Origin: Paramoeba atlantica
Taxonomy: Eukaryota; Discosea
Assembly: GCA_977017575.1 (NCBI GenBank)
Contig: CDRNVI010000047.1
Coordinates: 248,001 to 312,000, forward strand
DNA: 64,000 nt
Direction: 5' to 3'
Shown: positions 1-8,169 of the stretch, in pieces
Position numbering within the stretch: position 1 is the first letter of the stretch
How the letters are laid out: the number at the start of each line of letters is the position of its first letter
Position numbers and translations under genes: made by a program
The notes under the pieces: model-generated
Database searches by the model: none
What the model saw: only the letters and a program-made list of their open reading frames with translations
What the model was told of the DNA's origin: nothing

Positions 1-2
1 AC

Positions 3-170
3 GGGGGGGAGTTTGCGACCCCGGCGGAGAGGTGGGGAGAGGAAACGGAATCCGCCGTGGGGGGTAAGGGCTTGGCCACGGATTCGACGTCGTTAAAAGT
101 GGCACGTGTGTTGGGGAGTTATGGAAAGTCTATTTTGTTGGGTTTACTTGGGATTCCGCAGAACGGGTGA
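3..170 (+). CDS. 3' end of an unidentified gene (partial)
   Basis: One frame is open from the window edge to a TGA at 168-170 (at least 55 codons), ending in ...GIPQNG. It is GC-rich like the conserved genes here and on the same strand, so it is probably the C-terminus of a gene that starts outside the window. No domain can be recognised in so short a piece, and it could be chance. Confidence 0.35.
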   Translation, partial: GGEFATPAERWGEETESAVGGKGLATDSTSLKVARVLGSYGKSILLGLLGIPQNG

Positions 171-390
171 GTGGTTCACAGAGTGTGTATTTTTGGTGAA
201 TGGGTAAAACTATTGAATGTCAATAACACGAGAGGTGGGAGGGGGTTCAGACGTTGAGAAAGGGTATCGTATAATTTCAAAGTAGATCTCAGTGTGCGAG
301 GGCGTACACTGTGCGTTTTGCGTATCTAAAACTTTAAGCTCTTTTGATAAAAATATTCCTTTTGTACTCCGTTCAAGATTGATCGCACTC

Positions 391-1233
391 ATGCAAACAA
401 ACGTCATGTCTTCGACTCCTGCTTCAGATTCAACAGGAGGGACACGGTTGCGAAAGGTCCATCTAACTCTTCTACCCCCTGAAATGGAACTTGATCGTTT
501 TCTATCACGCACAACTGGACGTCATCACAGTTGGAGCACTGAAAATGACGCTTGCAAATTGTGGGATGGCGTGAAATGTGAGGATCAAAAAGTTGTAGAG
601 CTTAGCTGGACTTCTTTTGGACTATCCGGTAGTGTGGAGTGGAGGTTTCTTCCTCGCACTGTGCGACACGTCGATCTTGGACGCTTATATGACGTGTCCA
701 ACAAACTGACAGGACGCATTCAGACCTGTGATCTCCCTGATTCTCTAGAGTGCCTTATCGTTGATCGAAACAGTTTTTGTGGTGAACTCGAAACTCAGAC
801 ATTCCCGTCGGCGATGCGGAATTTTGAAGCCCGTGAAAATTGTCTCGAAGGCAGTGTAGATCTGACGGCACTTCCTTGCGGTCAGTCAACGCTTGACTTG
901 AACAACAATGATTTAAGTGGTCGCATTTTCTTGGACTCGTTGCCACCTCAGCTTCGCTACCTGTACCTGTCCCATAATAGATTGAGCGGTGAGGTAAACT
1001 TAACCACGCTACCAGAGATGCTTCTGGAACTTACGGCAACCGGTAATCTACTTATTGGAGATCTGGATCTCTCACGTTTGCCCCAGAGCTTAAGGTTGTT
1101 ACATCTCAGTGGAAACAAATTTGATGGGACGCTAAATTGCCGGAATCTACCCGAAAAAGCCCAGATATATGTAAGAACAATGAATATTCGATCCTCCGAG
1201 CCTGACCCCTTACCACCACGAGTAAACGTATGA
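391..1233 (+). CDS. Leucine-rich repeat protein, W.GV.C family (LRR-1)
   Basis: 280-residue protein of the LRR family that dominates this window. The frame is open upstream only from a GTG, so the first ATG (391) is taken; ATG 406 is equally possible. It has a short Ser/Thr-rich head, the family N-terminal module (LLPPEMELDRFL, then WDGVKC) and about eight repeats of the form LP..L..L.L..N.F.G.V.L. It is a divergent member: the usual VRG before LP is KVH, and one repeat carries an insertion (DLGRLYDVSNKLTG). No signal peptide or membrane segment is visible, so a cytosolic location is inferred. LRR folds bind proteins, but no partner is suggested here. It stands between unrelated genes. Confidence 0.85.
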   Translation: MQTNVMSSTPASDSTGGTRLRKVHLTLLPPEMELDRFLSRTTGRHHSWSTENDACKLWDGVKCEDQKVVELSWTSFGLSGSVEWRFLPRTVRHVDLGRLYDVSNKLTGRIQTCDLPDSLECLIVDRNSFCGELETQTFPSAMRNFEARENCLEGSVDLTALPCGQSTLDLNNNDLSGRIFLDSLPPQLRYLYLSHNRLSGEVNLTTLPEMLLELTATGNLLIGDLDLSRLPQSLRLLHLSGNKFDGTLNCRNLPEKAQIYVRTMNIRSSEPDPLPPRVNV

Positions 1234-1451
1234 AAACTAATCCAACAAATTTCAATTAAATGAACATGTTCACTAGCTTTAAATGAAGTATCAAACAGTG
1301 CTTGTACAGTAGCTTGTATATGAGCTTAGACATTTTTATTCAAAGAAACGCGTAAATGTGCATCTACAGGGTTGGTACGGAATTTATGAACAATTCTCGA
1401 ATCATAATCTTTCTTAAATCTTTTTTTAAGTGCTCTATACCTGATTACCCG

Positions 1452-1763
1452 ATGCCCCGCCCTGATTATTTCCAACTAGACCACACACAACGTGAGCAAG
1501 CCAGACAGCTTATTGCGAAACTTCAGCCAAAGATACAATACAGTGAGAAGTACTATGACGACACGCATGAGTACCGACACGTCATTTTGCCCCGGGATTT
1601 AGGAAAACTAGTCCCAAAACGTTTGATGTCGGATCCAGAGTGGCGACAACTTGGGGTGCAGCAATCTCTTGGATGGGAACATTATATGATACATAAACCT
1701 GAGCCGCATATTTTACTCTTTCGACGAGCCAAAGGGTATCAGCCCCCGACTGCAACACGGTAG
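1452..1763 (+). CDS. CKS1: Cyclin-dependent kinase regulatory subunit Cks1/Suc1
   Basis: 103-residue Cks protein. Family members bind CDKs and help them recognise phosphorylated substrates in the cell cycle. Visible hallmarks are [18 protein letters not shown] near the middle, [12 protein letters not shown], and the C-terminal [12 protein letters not shown], which carries the [12 protein letters not shown] signature and the beta-hinge. The frame is open from an ATG at 1356, but similarity begins around the ATG at 1452 (MPRPDYFQ), which is taken as start. The length fits the family (about 80-120 residues). The pyrimidine-rich stretch before 1452 could be the acceptor region for trans-splicing. 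Identification is secure. Confidence 0.93.
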   Translation: MPRPDYFQLDHTQREQARQLIAKLQPKIQYSEKYYDDTHEYRHVILPRDLGKLVPKRLMSDPEWRQLGVQQSLGWEHYMIHKPEPHILLFRRAKGYQPPTATR

Positions 1764-2120
1764 ATATAGCAAATGATGCGTCGTGCACTTTTTCTATGAG
1801 TAAAAGGAGATGAAAAATATCACACCTCTGTATTGAATACTCTCGATGTCCTCACTCTACCTTGTTGATCACACGACGACGCATTTGGTTGTGTATAATT
1901 GGCAATATCACTTCTTATCACATGATATTTTGGAAAACGGGTATAAATTACACAATGCCACTTTTATTTAAACTTACTTGACGTTCCTACCCGTTTTAGC
2001 TTCCTTACATCTTCATAAAAAAATCACTAAAAACTATCGTCCTCATCTTACATCGTATGATCTTCCGAGGTAAAACCATTGGGTGTAAATAAAATCCCAC
2101 AGACCCTTTCCGACCGCACA
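1764..2120. other. Intergenic, no gene seen
   Basis: AT-rich spacer between the Cks1 gene and the PFK-2 gene. No ORF with recognisable content, no repeat shared with other parts of the window, and no RNA gene was seen. Confidence 0.5.
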
Positions 2121-3848
2121 ATGACCCCACAAGAAATTTTCGGGCCACCCCCCCTCACTCCCCACCCCTCCAAAAAGGCTCTCACCACACAACTCTCCTC
2201 CTTATCTGTGCAGCGCCCCAAGGCCTCGTCGCTCTCCGCTCCCTCTCCCACCCCTCCGTGCCCCCCGAGCGAGCACGGCCGGGAGCACGCCCTGGTGATC
2301 GCCATGGTGGGGCTCCCGGGCCGGGGGAAATCCTTTATCAGCTCCCGTCTGTGCCGCTGGCTGAACTGGAAAGGGATCCCGACCACCCGGTGTAATGCCG
2401 GGCACTACCGTCGTAAGCTCTTGCTCGAGAGGGAGGAAAACAAGGAACGGGAGAATAAAACGGAAGCCTTGAGGAATTCACCTCCCGTGTTTCACGCTTC
2501 CTCTGTGTTTGATCCGGAGAATATGGAAGGGGTCGCGATGCGGGAGCGTATGGTGGAGTGGGCGTGTAACGACCTCGTGGCGTTTCTTACGCAAAACCCC
2601 GGAGGGGTGGGGATTCTGGATGCCACCAACACGACACGAGAGCGCCGGGAGTGGTTACTGCACTATTTTGAGCCTTTTCCGATTGAGGTTCTTTTCGTGG
2701 AGTCCGTGTGTGATGACAAGGCGCTGATTCGGCGGAATATTCTCCGCACGAAATGTGGAAATGAGGATTACCGAACCACTGAACCGGGGGTGGTGCTTCA
2801 TGATTTTAAAGACCGTATCCGGCAGTATGAGAAAGTGTACCAAACACTCTCCCCGTCCCATGAAGACGCACTGAGTTATATTAAAATGGTAAATGTTAAA
2901 ACACGTGTGGAGTTGCATCGTATCCAGGGCTATCTCCCAACGTGTATTGTGCATTTCTTACTGAATTTACACCTCAGCGACCACACCGTGTTCTTAACAC
3001 GCAGTGGGTGGAGCGCCAAAGGAGAGGAGGGAGTGTTAGGTCATGATGGAGATCTCAGCCCCCGGGGTCTGCGCTACGCGTTAGCCCTAAAAAGGTTTAT
3101 CGATGCAAGGGTCAAAAAACTAGCTCGTGCGTCCACGGGAGTTGGAGAGGACGAATGCACTGATGTCCCTCAAGAAGCCTCACCAGTTTCCAACGCTGAA
3201 AATGAGAACAGTGGATCGCATTCCGGTCATGGTGCTGGGGAAACGTATCCTACGACCAAGATTCACTCACCCACACCTTTTCACGTTGCAAAATTGCACA
3301 CCTCTCCGTATCCTGAAGTTACGGTGTTGTGTAGTCCGCTGCGCCGGGCGGTACAAACCTCTCTGGTGTTCCAACAGGACGCACGCTATCTTGTCCGCGA
3401 GTACCCCTCCCTGACGGAGTTGCACTACGGTGACTTCCACGGCTGCACGGCCCGGGAGCTTGACCCCGCCTCGGCGAGTGTACTCTCTCGCATCCGGCAA
3501 GACCCCTACCACTGCCGCTACCCCCGGGGGGAGGGGTACAAGGCCCTGGCGAAACGCCTGGACCCGATTTTTATGGAGCTCCAGCACATGGAGCGTCCGA
3601 CACTGGTGGTGTCGCACTCGGCCGTGCTGCAAGTGCTGCGCGCGTTTCTCGCGGATGAGTCCCCGGAGACCGCCCATCAGACCTCGATGCCTCTGGGGGC
3701 GGTGCTGGAGGTCACCCCCCATAAGAATCAGTGGATCACCAGTACCCACGACATCCGTCCTCTGATGGAGGAAATTACGGAGGAGGAACTGGAGCGGTTT
3801 CAACAAAAAGCAGAGGGTGGGAGTGTAGGGGATGAGTTTCAGGAATAG
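2121..3848 (+). CDS. PFKFB: 6-phosphofructo-2-kinase / fructose-2,6-bisphosphatase, phosphatase half probably inactive
   Basis: 575-residue bifunctional-type enzyme that sets fructose 2,6-bisphosphate. The first ATG in frame is 2121; upstream the frame has only a TTG. After a 55-residue Pro/Ser-rich head come the kinase P-loop GLPGRGKS (about residues 64-71) and the family motif DATNTTRERR (about 167-176). The C-terminal histidine-phosphatase fold follows, with CSPLRRAVQTS, LTELHYGDFHG and the second histidine in VVSHSAV (about 498). The first catalytic motif, normally RHGE, reads TRSGWS (about 293-298), so the histidine that becomes phosphorylated is absent. The protein is therefore probably a kinase-only enzyme. 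An insertion of about 50 residues (3120-3280) separates the two parts of the phosphatase domain. Confidence 0.9.
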   Translation: MTPQEIFGPPPLTPHPSKKALTTQLSSLSVQRPKASSLSAPSPTPPCPPSEHGREHALVIAMVGLPGRGKSFISSRLCRWLNWKGIPTTRCNAGHYRRKLLLEREENKERENKTEALRNSPPVFHASSVFDPENMEGVAMRERMVEWACNDLVAFLTQNPGGVGILDATNTTRERREWLLHYFEPFPIEVLFVESVCDDKALIRRNILRTKCGNEDYRTTEPGVVLHDFKDRIRQYEKVYQTLSPSHEDALSYIKMVNVKTRVELHRIQGYLPTCIVHFLLNLHLSDHTVFLTRSGWSAKGEEGVLGHDGDLSPRGLRYALALKRFIDARVKKLARASTGVGEDECTDVPQEASPVSNAENENSGSHSGHGAGETYPTTKIHSPTPFHVAKLHTSPYPEVTVLCSPLRRAVQTSLVFQQDARYLVREYPSLTELHYGDFHGCTARELDPASASVLSRIRQDPYHCRYPRGEGYKALAKRLDPIFMELQHMERPTLVVSHSAVLQVLRAFLADESPETAHQTSMPLGAVLEVTPHKNQWITSTHDIRPLMEEITEEELERFQQKAEGGSVGDEFQE

Positions 3849-4141
3849 GGCCACCTTGCGAGAGAGAATGAACGCATGATTAGGTAAAATGGAGGTGGTA
3901 ACAGTAGTGTGCTGGTAGTTTACTGGTTTCACGCTACCGTAGAGTGAAAAAGATGCATTGGTTTTCCAGTGCTACAGCCTACTGGGAGGTATTCCAAGAC
4001 CTTTATTTGCATAAGGCGCACATTGCGGGTTTTTCCTTTTGAAGTTATGTAGCATAGGCTTACTGCTTTGATTGGCCTCTATTTTTACCAAGAAAACAAG
4101 TCTTTTTCTTTACCTACAAACTATCCCTCGGCACGGAAAAC

Positions 4142-4885
4142 ATGCTCTCACGGCTGGCCAAACCTTCCCATGTGCACAACAGCCGTGTCTCCCCTCCTCT
4201 TTTTCTCCACCCTTTACGGCGAAACACCCACGCCTCCCCTCAACCCTCAACCCCCCACCTCCCCCCCTCCACGACACGACCCCAACACCCCACCCCCGAA
4301 CAAACCGATTTGAAACAAAAAGAAGAATCCCTCCAACGCGACGCCCTGCGTGAGTTTCTGGGCTCTACGGCCCCCCACCCCCCCGCCCCCTCCCCCCCTT
4401 CGCTCGGGCTGAGAATACTGCGCCTCGTGCTCGGCCCCTTCCTGGCCTGGGGCGTGATGCTCTACGTGGCCTTCTTTATCCTGTTCGTGCGCCCGCGGCT
4501 CGCGCAGGCCGCGGGGGTCCCGTGGTGGGCCGCGGACCCCGAGGTCGTGTCGCGCTGGCTGCTCCACCGCCTGCTGCTCCCCCCGCCGCAGCAGGAGGCG
4601 CTGCGGCGGGAGTACCGCGCCTCCCGCGGGGCGTACCCCGGGCGCACGTTCGCGGGGTTCATGGAGGAGCGCCACCCGGGGCTGTTCCACGGCGTGGGGG
4701 TGTCCCAGGGGGAGATCCTCGCGGCGCTCTCCGCGACCTACGCCCTCACCGGGGACCCGGGGTTTATCCGGAACATCAAGAAGGCGACCTCGGGGGAGGG
4801 GGGGAGGGGGGTGGCGGAAAAAGTGGACGCCCTGATGCACACCCTCCGGGTGACGTATCCGCAGGTGTTTGCGGGGATACGGTAG
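4142..4885 (+). CDS. Unidentified single-pass membrane protein, possibly mitochondrial
   Basis: 247 residues, not recognised. The N-terminus is Arg-, Ser- and Pro-rich without acidic residues for about 50 positions (MLSRLAKPSHVHNSRV...), which resembles a mitochondrial presequence. One hydrophobic segment lies at about 94-116 (VLGPFLAWGVMLYVAFFILF). A well-behaved globular C-terminal part of about 130 residues follows (PWWAADPEV, YPGRTFAGFMEERHPGLFHGVG, GDPGFIRNIKKA). The coding region is very GC-rich with strong G/C third positions, like the SAM synthetase and TypA genes, which supports expression. An inner-membrane organellar protein is inferred; no enzyme motif is seen. Confidence 0.7.
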   Translation: MLSRLAKPSHVHNSRVSPPLFLHPLRRNTHASPQPSTPHLPPSTTRPQHPTPEQTDLKQKEESLQRDALREFLGSTAPHPPAPSPPSLGLRILRLVLGPFLAWGVMLYVAFFILFVRPRLAQAAGVPWWAADPEVVSRWLLHRLLLPPPQQEALRREYRASRGAYPGRTFAGFMEERHPGLFHGVGVSQGEILAALSATYALTGDPGFIRNIKKATSGEGGRGVAEKVDALMHTLRVTYPQVFAGIR

Positions 4886-5140
4886 CGGGGGGGTGGAGGG
4901 GGGGTTGTGTACATAGAGTGTATTTTGGGGTCGTGTTTTGTCTGTATTTATGACCTACAAGAGAATGGATAAATTTAGATCACATTCCAGATAAAATGGA
5001 CTCGAAAAACGAACGAATTTATCAAGCATGCATGTAGAAGACACGTCAAGGAGCAGCCTATTACTCTTACACACAATAACAAATGCTTGAATAGGAAAAA
5101 GGACAATTTTTCCGTGATATCTCAACCCATTCTGTACGAC

Positions 5141-6148
5141 ATGGATCTGCCACTCTGCTTTAAGTGTCGGCAACAGGTCGGTACCACCCCAAGTCGTGAT
5201 GGTGTTTCCCGACCGTACTGCAGGAACTGTTTTGTTGAGTTCGTCCGCTCCACCTTTCGTCACGCTTTCCATCATGACTGTCAGATTTCTCCCGGGGAAA
5301 TTGTTATTGCGGTCGATGGCTCGTGTCGATCTATGGTGCTTTTGGATTTGTGCCGCTTACTACGCGATCATAACCAGCATAAAGATCCACGTGCGCAGAA
5401 ACATTTTCATCTTCATTGTGTCTTCGTCATCCCTGAAGGCTTCGCTAAAGATGATGATACCACGGAAACTGAAATGCAACATGACACTCGTGAGTTTGCG
5501 GGTGTGAGAGATAACACACGTGAATCTAACATTCGGCTTGCAAGGAGTAAATTGCGTTACTATTGTGATTCACATAATATCGTGTTGGCAACCGTTCCAG
5601 CGTCCTCATTGGGCTCGGGCGAATGCAATGCAGAGGCGACTACAAAAGAATGGCGAAGAACATTGGATGAGTCCCAAGACACTTGGCGAGGAATGAAACG
5701 ACAAGCTTTACTATTATATGCGGTAAAAATCTCCGCTCCGTATATTATAGAGGCATCGTGTGGGAACGATCTTTCCCGAGATGCTATTTTGCAACTTTCA
5801 ATCGGAGGAGACAGGGAGTCGGTTGTAAAGGCAACGACTTATAAAGAGTTAGTTCTCGCACCTTCCGCAGTTGGTGATGCGTGTGAGGATCATATTATTT
5901 TCTGCAGGCCTTGTCGGGATTTATTGTCGACAGAAGTTGCGCGATATGCTTACTTCTGCAACCTCCCTTTCGTTTCGGATCCAGAACTGGCGTTAAATGC
6001 TACAAGCGAGGAAAGTGTGTCAGGCTCTGTTTCGTTATTTCACACTACGAGTGAATTCCTTAACAAAGTACAGCATGGTTTTAAGGGAACGATTTTTAAC
6101 ATATTAAACACATTGGAGAAAGACGAAGCAACTATGTGTACACCGTGA
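5141..6148 (+). CDS. CTU2: Cytoplasmic tRNA 2-thiolation protein 2 (CTU2/NCS2)
   Basis: 335 residues from the ATG at 5141; the frame upstream starts only at a TTG. CTU2 pairs with CTU1 to thiolate wobble uridine of Lys, Glu and Gln tRNAs. Visible features are an N-terminal zinc-ribbon-like CFKC...YCRNCF, then the ATP-pyrophosphatase-like strand IVIAVDGSCRSMVLLDLCRLL, in which the SGG.S loop is degenerate as usual for the non-catalytic CTU2 partner. A loop marked by NIRLARSKLRYYCDSHNIVLATVP follows, with a C-terminal CRPCRDLLSTEVARYAYFCNLPFV matching the conserved RPLRD-type CTU2 end. The length is at the short end for the family. Confidence 0.85.
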   Translation: MDLPLCFKCRQQVGTTPSRDGVSRPYCRNCFVEFVRSTFRHAFHHDCQISPGEIVIAVDGSCRSMVLLDLCRLLRDHNQHKDPRAQKHFHLHCVFVIPEGFAKDDDTTETEMQHDTREFAGVRDNTRESNIRLARSKLRYYCDSHNIVLATVPASSLGSGECNAEATTKEWRRTLDESQDTWRGMKRQALLLYAVKISAPYIIEASCGNDLSRDAILQLSIGGDRESVVKATTYKELVLAPSAVGDACEDHIIFCRPCRDLLSTEVARYAYFCNLPFVSDPELALNATSEESVSGSVSLFHTTSEFLNKVQHGFKGTIFNILNTLEKDEATMCTP

Positions 6149-6268
6149 GGTTACAGCCGTAAATTTCTGTGCAACATGTCAAGTGTGGTTGTTCTGGACA
6201 AAATTCCTTATTCCATGTGTTATGCTCACACTATGAACTCGTATGACAATAGTATACAATACGATATA

Positions 6269-7015
6269 CAGTGGTGTTCAGCGTCTTTTACCCCCCCCCC
6301 TACAGGTCTTGTATTTTGTCCGATTTTGGAAATATTTGGTATACCACCGTTTTTCGACCTAATCGTTCCGAATCCGAGGTCCTTTTCACTCGAACGACCC
6401 CCTACCCCCCCTAGCCAGGTAGGGGTGAAAAAAGCTAATTACAATTTTTTTGGGTTTATTTTTTTGAATGTTTCGGATGAGGAACAGTAGTAAAGTAGGT
6501 CAGAAGACGTGGAAAAGGTGTGCAAAGTAATCTCTAGTATTTAGTCATATGCACTTTAGCCTCCTTGACCAAAAGAAAACGTTTACTATAGTCCCGGAAG
6601 GCTTTCTTAAACGTTTCCGGTTAATCTTCAGAAAAAAAGCGAAAAGTTTCAATGATGGACCCGGGGCTAAGTTTATGAAATTTTTCGAGTGTCTTATAGG
6701 ACTTAAGTCGCTCTCAATCGATCGCGAGTGCCGTGCGCATCTCGGGGCACACGAGGCTCCTGCCTCGTGGAAGGTAAGGTAGCGGTGCTTCTTCGTCATG
6801 AATCACCAACAAGTGTACCAATTTTGAAAAAAATGTACTCTGTGAAAAACAAATCGGCTTTTTTTTCCGGCTTAGGTATGATACAGGTGTCCACGAGTGA
6901 AAAGGACCTCGGATTCGGAACGATTGGGTCGAAAAACAGTCCCATACAAAATATTTCCAAAATCGAACAAATTGCAAGATCCGTAGGGGGGGGTAAAAGA
7001 GGCTGAACACTACTG
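6269..7015. mobile_element. Tc1/mariner-type MITE with about 125-bp terminal inverted repeats
   Basis: A 747-bp element bounded by TA on both sides (6267-6268 and 7016-7017). It begins CAGTGGTGTTCAGC and ends with the near complement GCTGAACACTACTG. The arms (6269-6393 and about 6890-7015) pair over about 125 bases with scattered mismatches. TA duplication and a CAGT terminus are the signature of Tc1/mariner transposons. The interior has no transposase and contains a CCAGGTAGGGGT tract and AT-rich filler, so this is a non-autonomous copy. Related fragments lie at about 12109-12430 and 13310-13470. Confidence 0.85.
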
Positions 7016-7127
7016 TATTTTCCTGTTTGCATGGCAATGATCCTTCCTCAAAAAAAATATTTTTTTTAATTCCTTCTCGTTCACACTTGCTACAGTTTGT
7101 CTGTTTCGTCTGTTACTACTTTCTACG

Positions 7128-7754
7128 ATGAGAGTGGCTGTCACAGATCTCATGATAGGCTCGTTGCGTTGTCCCAGCACATTTCAGTTCTCTGACACAA
7201 CGAGTGAAAACCGAAAAGCTGCAAAGGTAAGAGGCGCGCTACTACCCCTAGAATACGACCTTGAGCGTTTGGTAAGTAATATAGTAAATCCGCTCCCCTC
7301 TTGGAATGTATCTGTGCCTGCACATCAGTGGGAAGGGGTCGAATGTTCTGATGGAGAAGTCTTAGAGTTTGTGGTGGAATGCAAAAAATTGGAAGGCTCA
7401 CTCGAGTGCAATACGCTTCCAAGGTCATTAACCCGATTCTCGGTGTATAAAAACAAGCTCCGCGGGGAACTCGACCTCGTAAACCTTCCACCACATTTAT
7501 GTACGCTAGACGCGTCGTACAATCAATTTACGGGTAATATTGACCTGTGCCACCTTCCTTTAACCTTAACGTCGTTGATATTGTCGGCGAATAAATTACG
7601 TGGTCACGTAACGTTTACGAATCTTCCCTCAGGAATGCGCAATTTGTCAGTTCGTAACAACGCCGAGCTTACGGGGACAGTAGAGGTACGTTTATTGCCG
7701 TTTAGTATGAAGTATAAGGCCTTTAGTGAAACAAAAATTTTGATCCGAAGTTAG
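7128..7754 (+). CDS. Leucine-rich repeat protein, FSDT subfamily (LRR-2)
   Basis: 208 residues. It belongs to a close subfamily of five genes here (with 11505, 27739, 29724 and 48846) marked by an N-terminal FQFSDTTSENRKAAKVRGAL, LPLEYDLERLVSNIVNPLPSWN and WEGVEC. About five repeats follow (for example LPLTLTSLILSANKLRGHVTF), then a short end (NAELTGTVEV... ETKIL). Start ATG 7128. No signal peptide or membrane segment. The MITE ends just upstream (7015), so the promoter-proximal or splice-acceptor DNA of this gene lies within about 110 bases of a transposon end. Confidence 0.85.
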   Translation: MRVAVTDLMIGSLRCPSTFQFSDTTSENRKAAKVRGALLPLEYDLERLVSNIVNPLPSWNVSVPAHQWEGVECSDGEVLEFVVECKKLEGSLECNTLPRSLTRFSVYKNKLRGELDLVNLPPHLCTLDASYNQFTGNIDLCHLPLTLTSLILSANKLRGHVTFTNLPSGMRNLSVRNNAELTGTVEVRLLPFSMKYKAFSETKILIRS

Positions 7755-8169
7755 CGAACACGTGATTTTCTTCATTAATTTTCGTAAAAAGGCGCTTCAT
7801 TTTTGACAGCATTAAGCCACTTTTTTTTACTTTTTTGTACGAAACAGGTAAAAAGTAAACCACACTGGACTGGTGGCCATTAACCAAACGAATGAGAATC
7901 AGTCTTCTGGCGGCGCCGACTTTTTATCACCTTTCCATTTCGTGTTGATTTTTTCCGAGTATCATTCAACACTGAATGGGGGGGTTCATTTATCTAGAAT
8001 ACATTCGTTAATCATGGTGCACGCTGAATTTGCAAAAGGAAATTTTGTTTTGTTAAGGGTGTTTCTAAATGTTGTTCTATTTTGAATATCAAGAGTTACA
8101 TGCATGGTATACATCATTTGTGCATAAGGGTATCAGCGTGCGAAATTCAACTTGCCCGAAAAAATTATA
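7755..8169. other. Intergenic, no gene seen
   Basis: AT-rich spacer upstream of the PUS7-like gene. A 70-codon open frame at 7873-8085 has no motif and biased hydrophobic content; it is probably chance. Confidence 0.4.

Noticed and set aside
3267-3932. 221-codon - strand frame over the PFK-2 gene
   Set aside because: A mirror of a GC-rich coding region; no motif, and the + strand holds a conserved enzyme.
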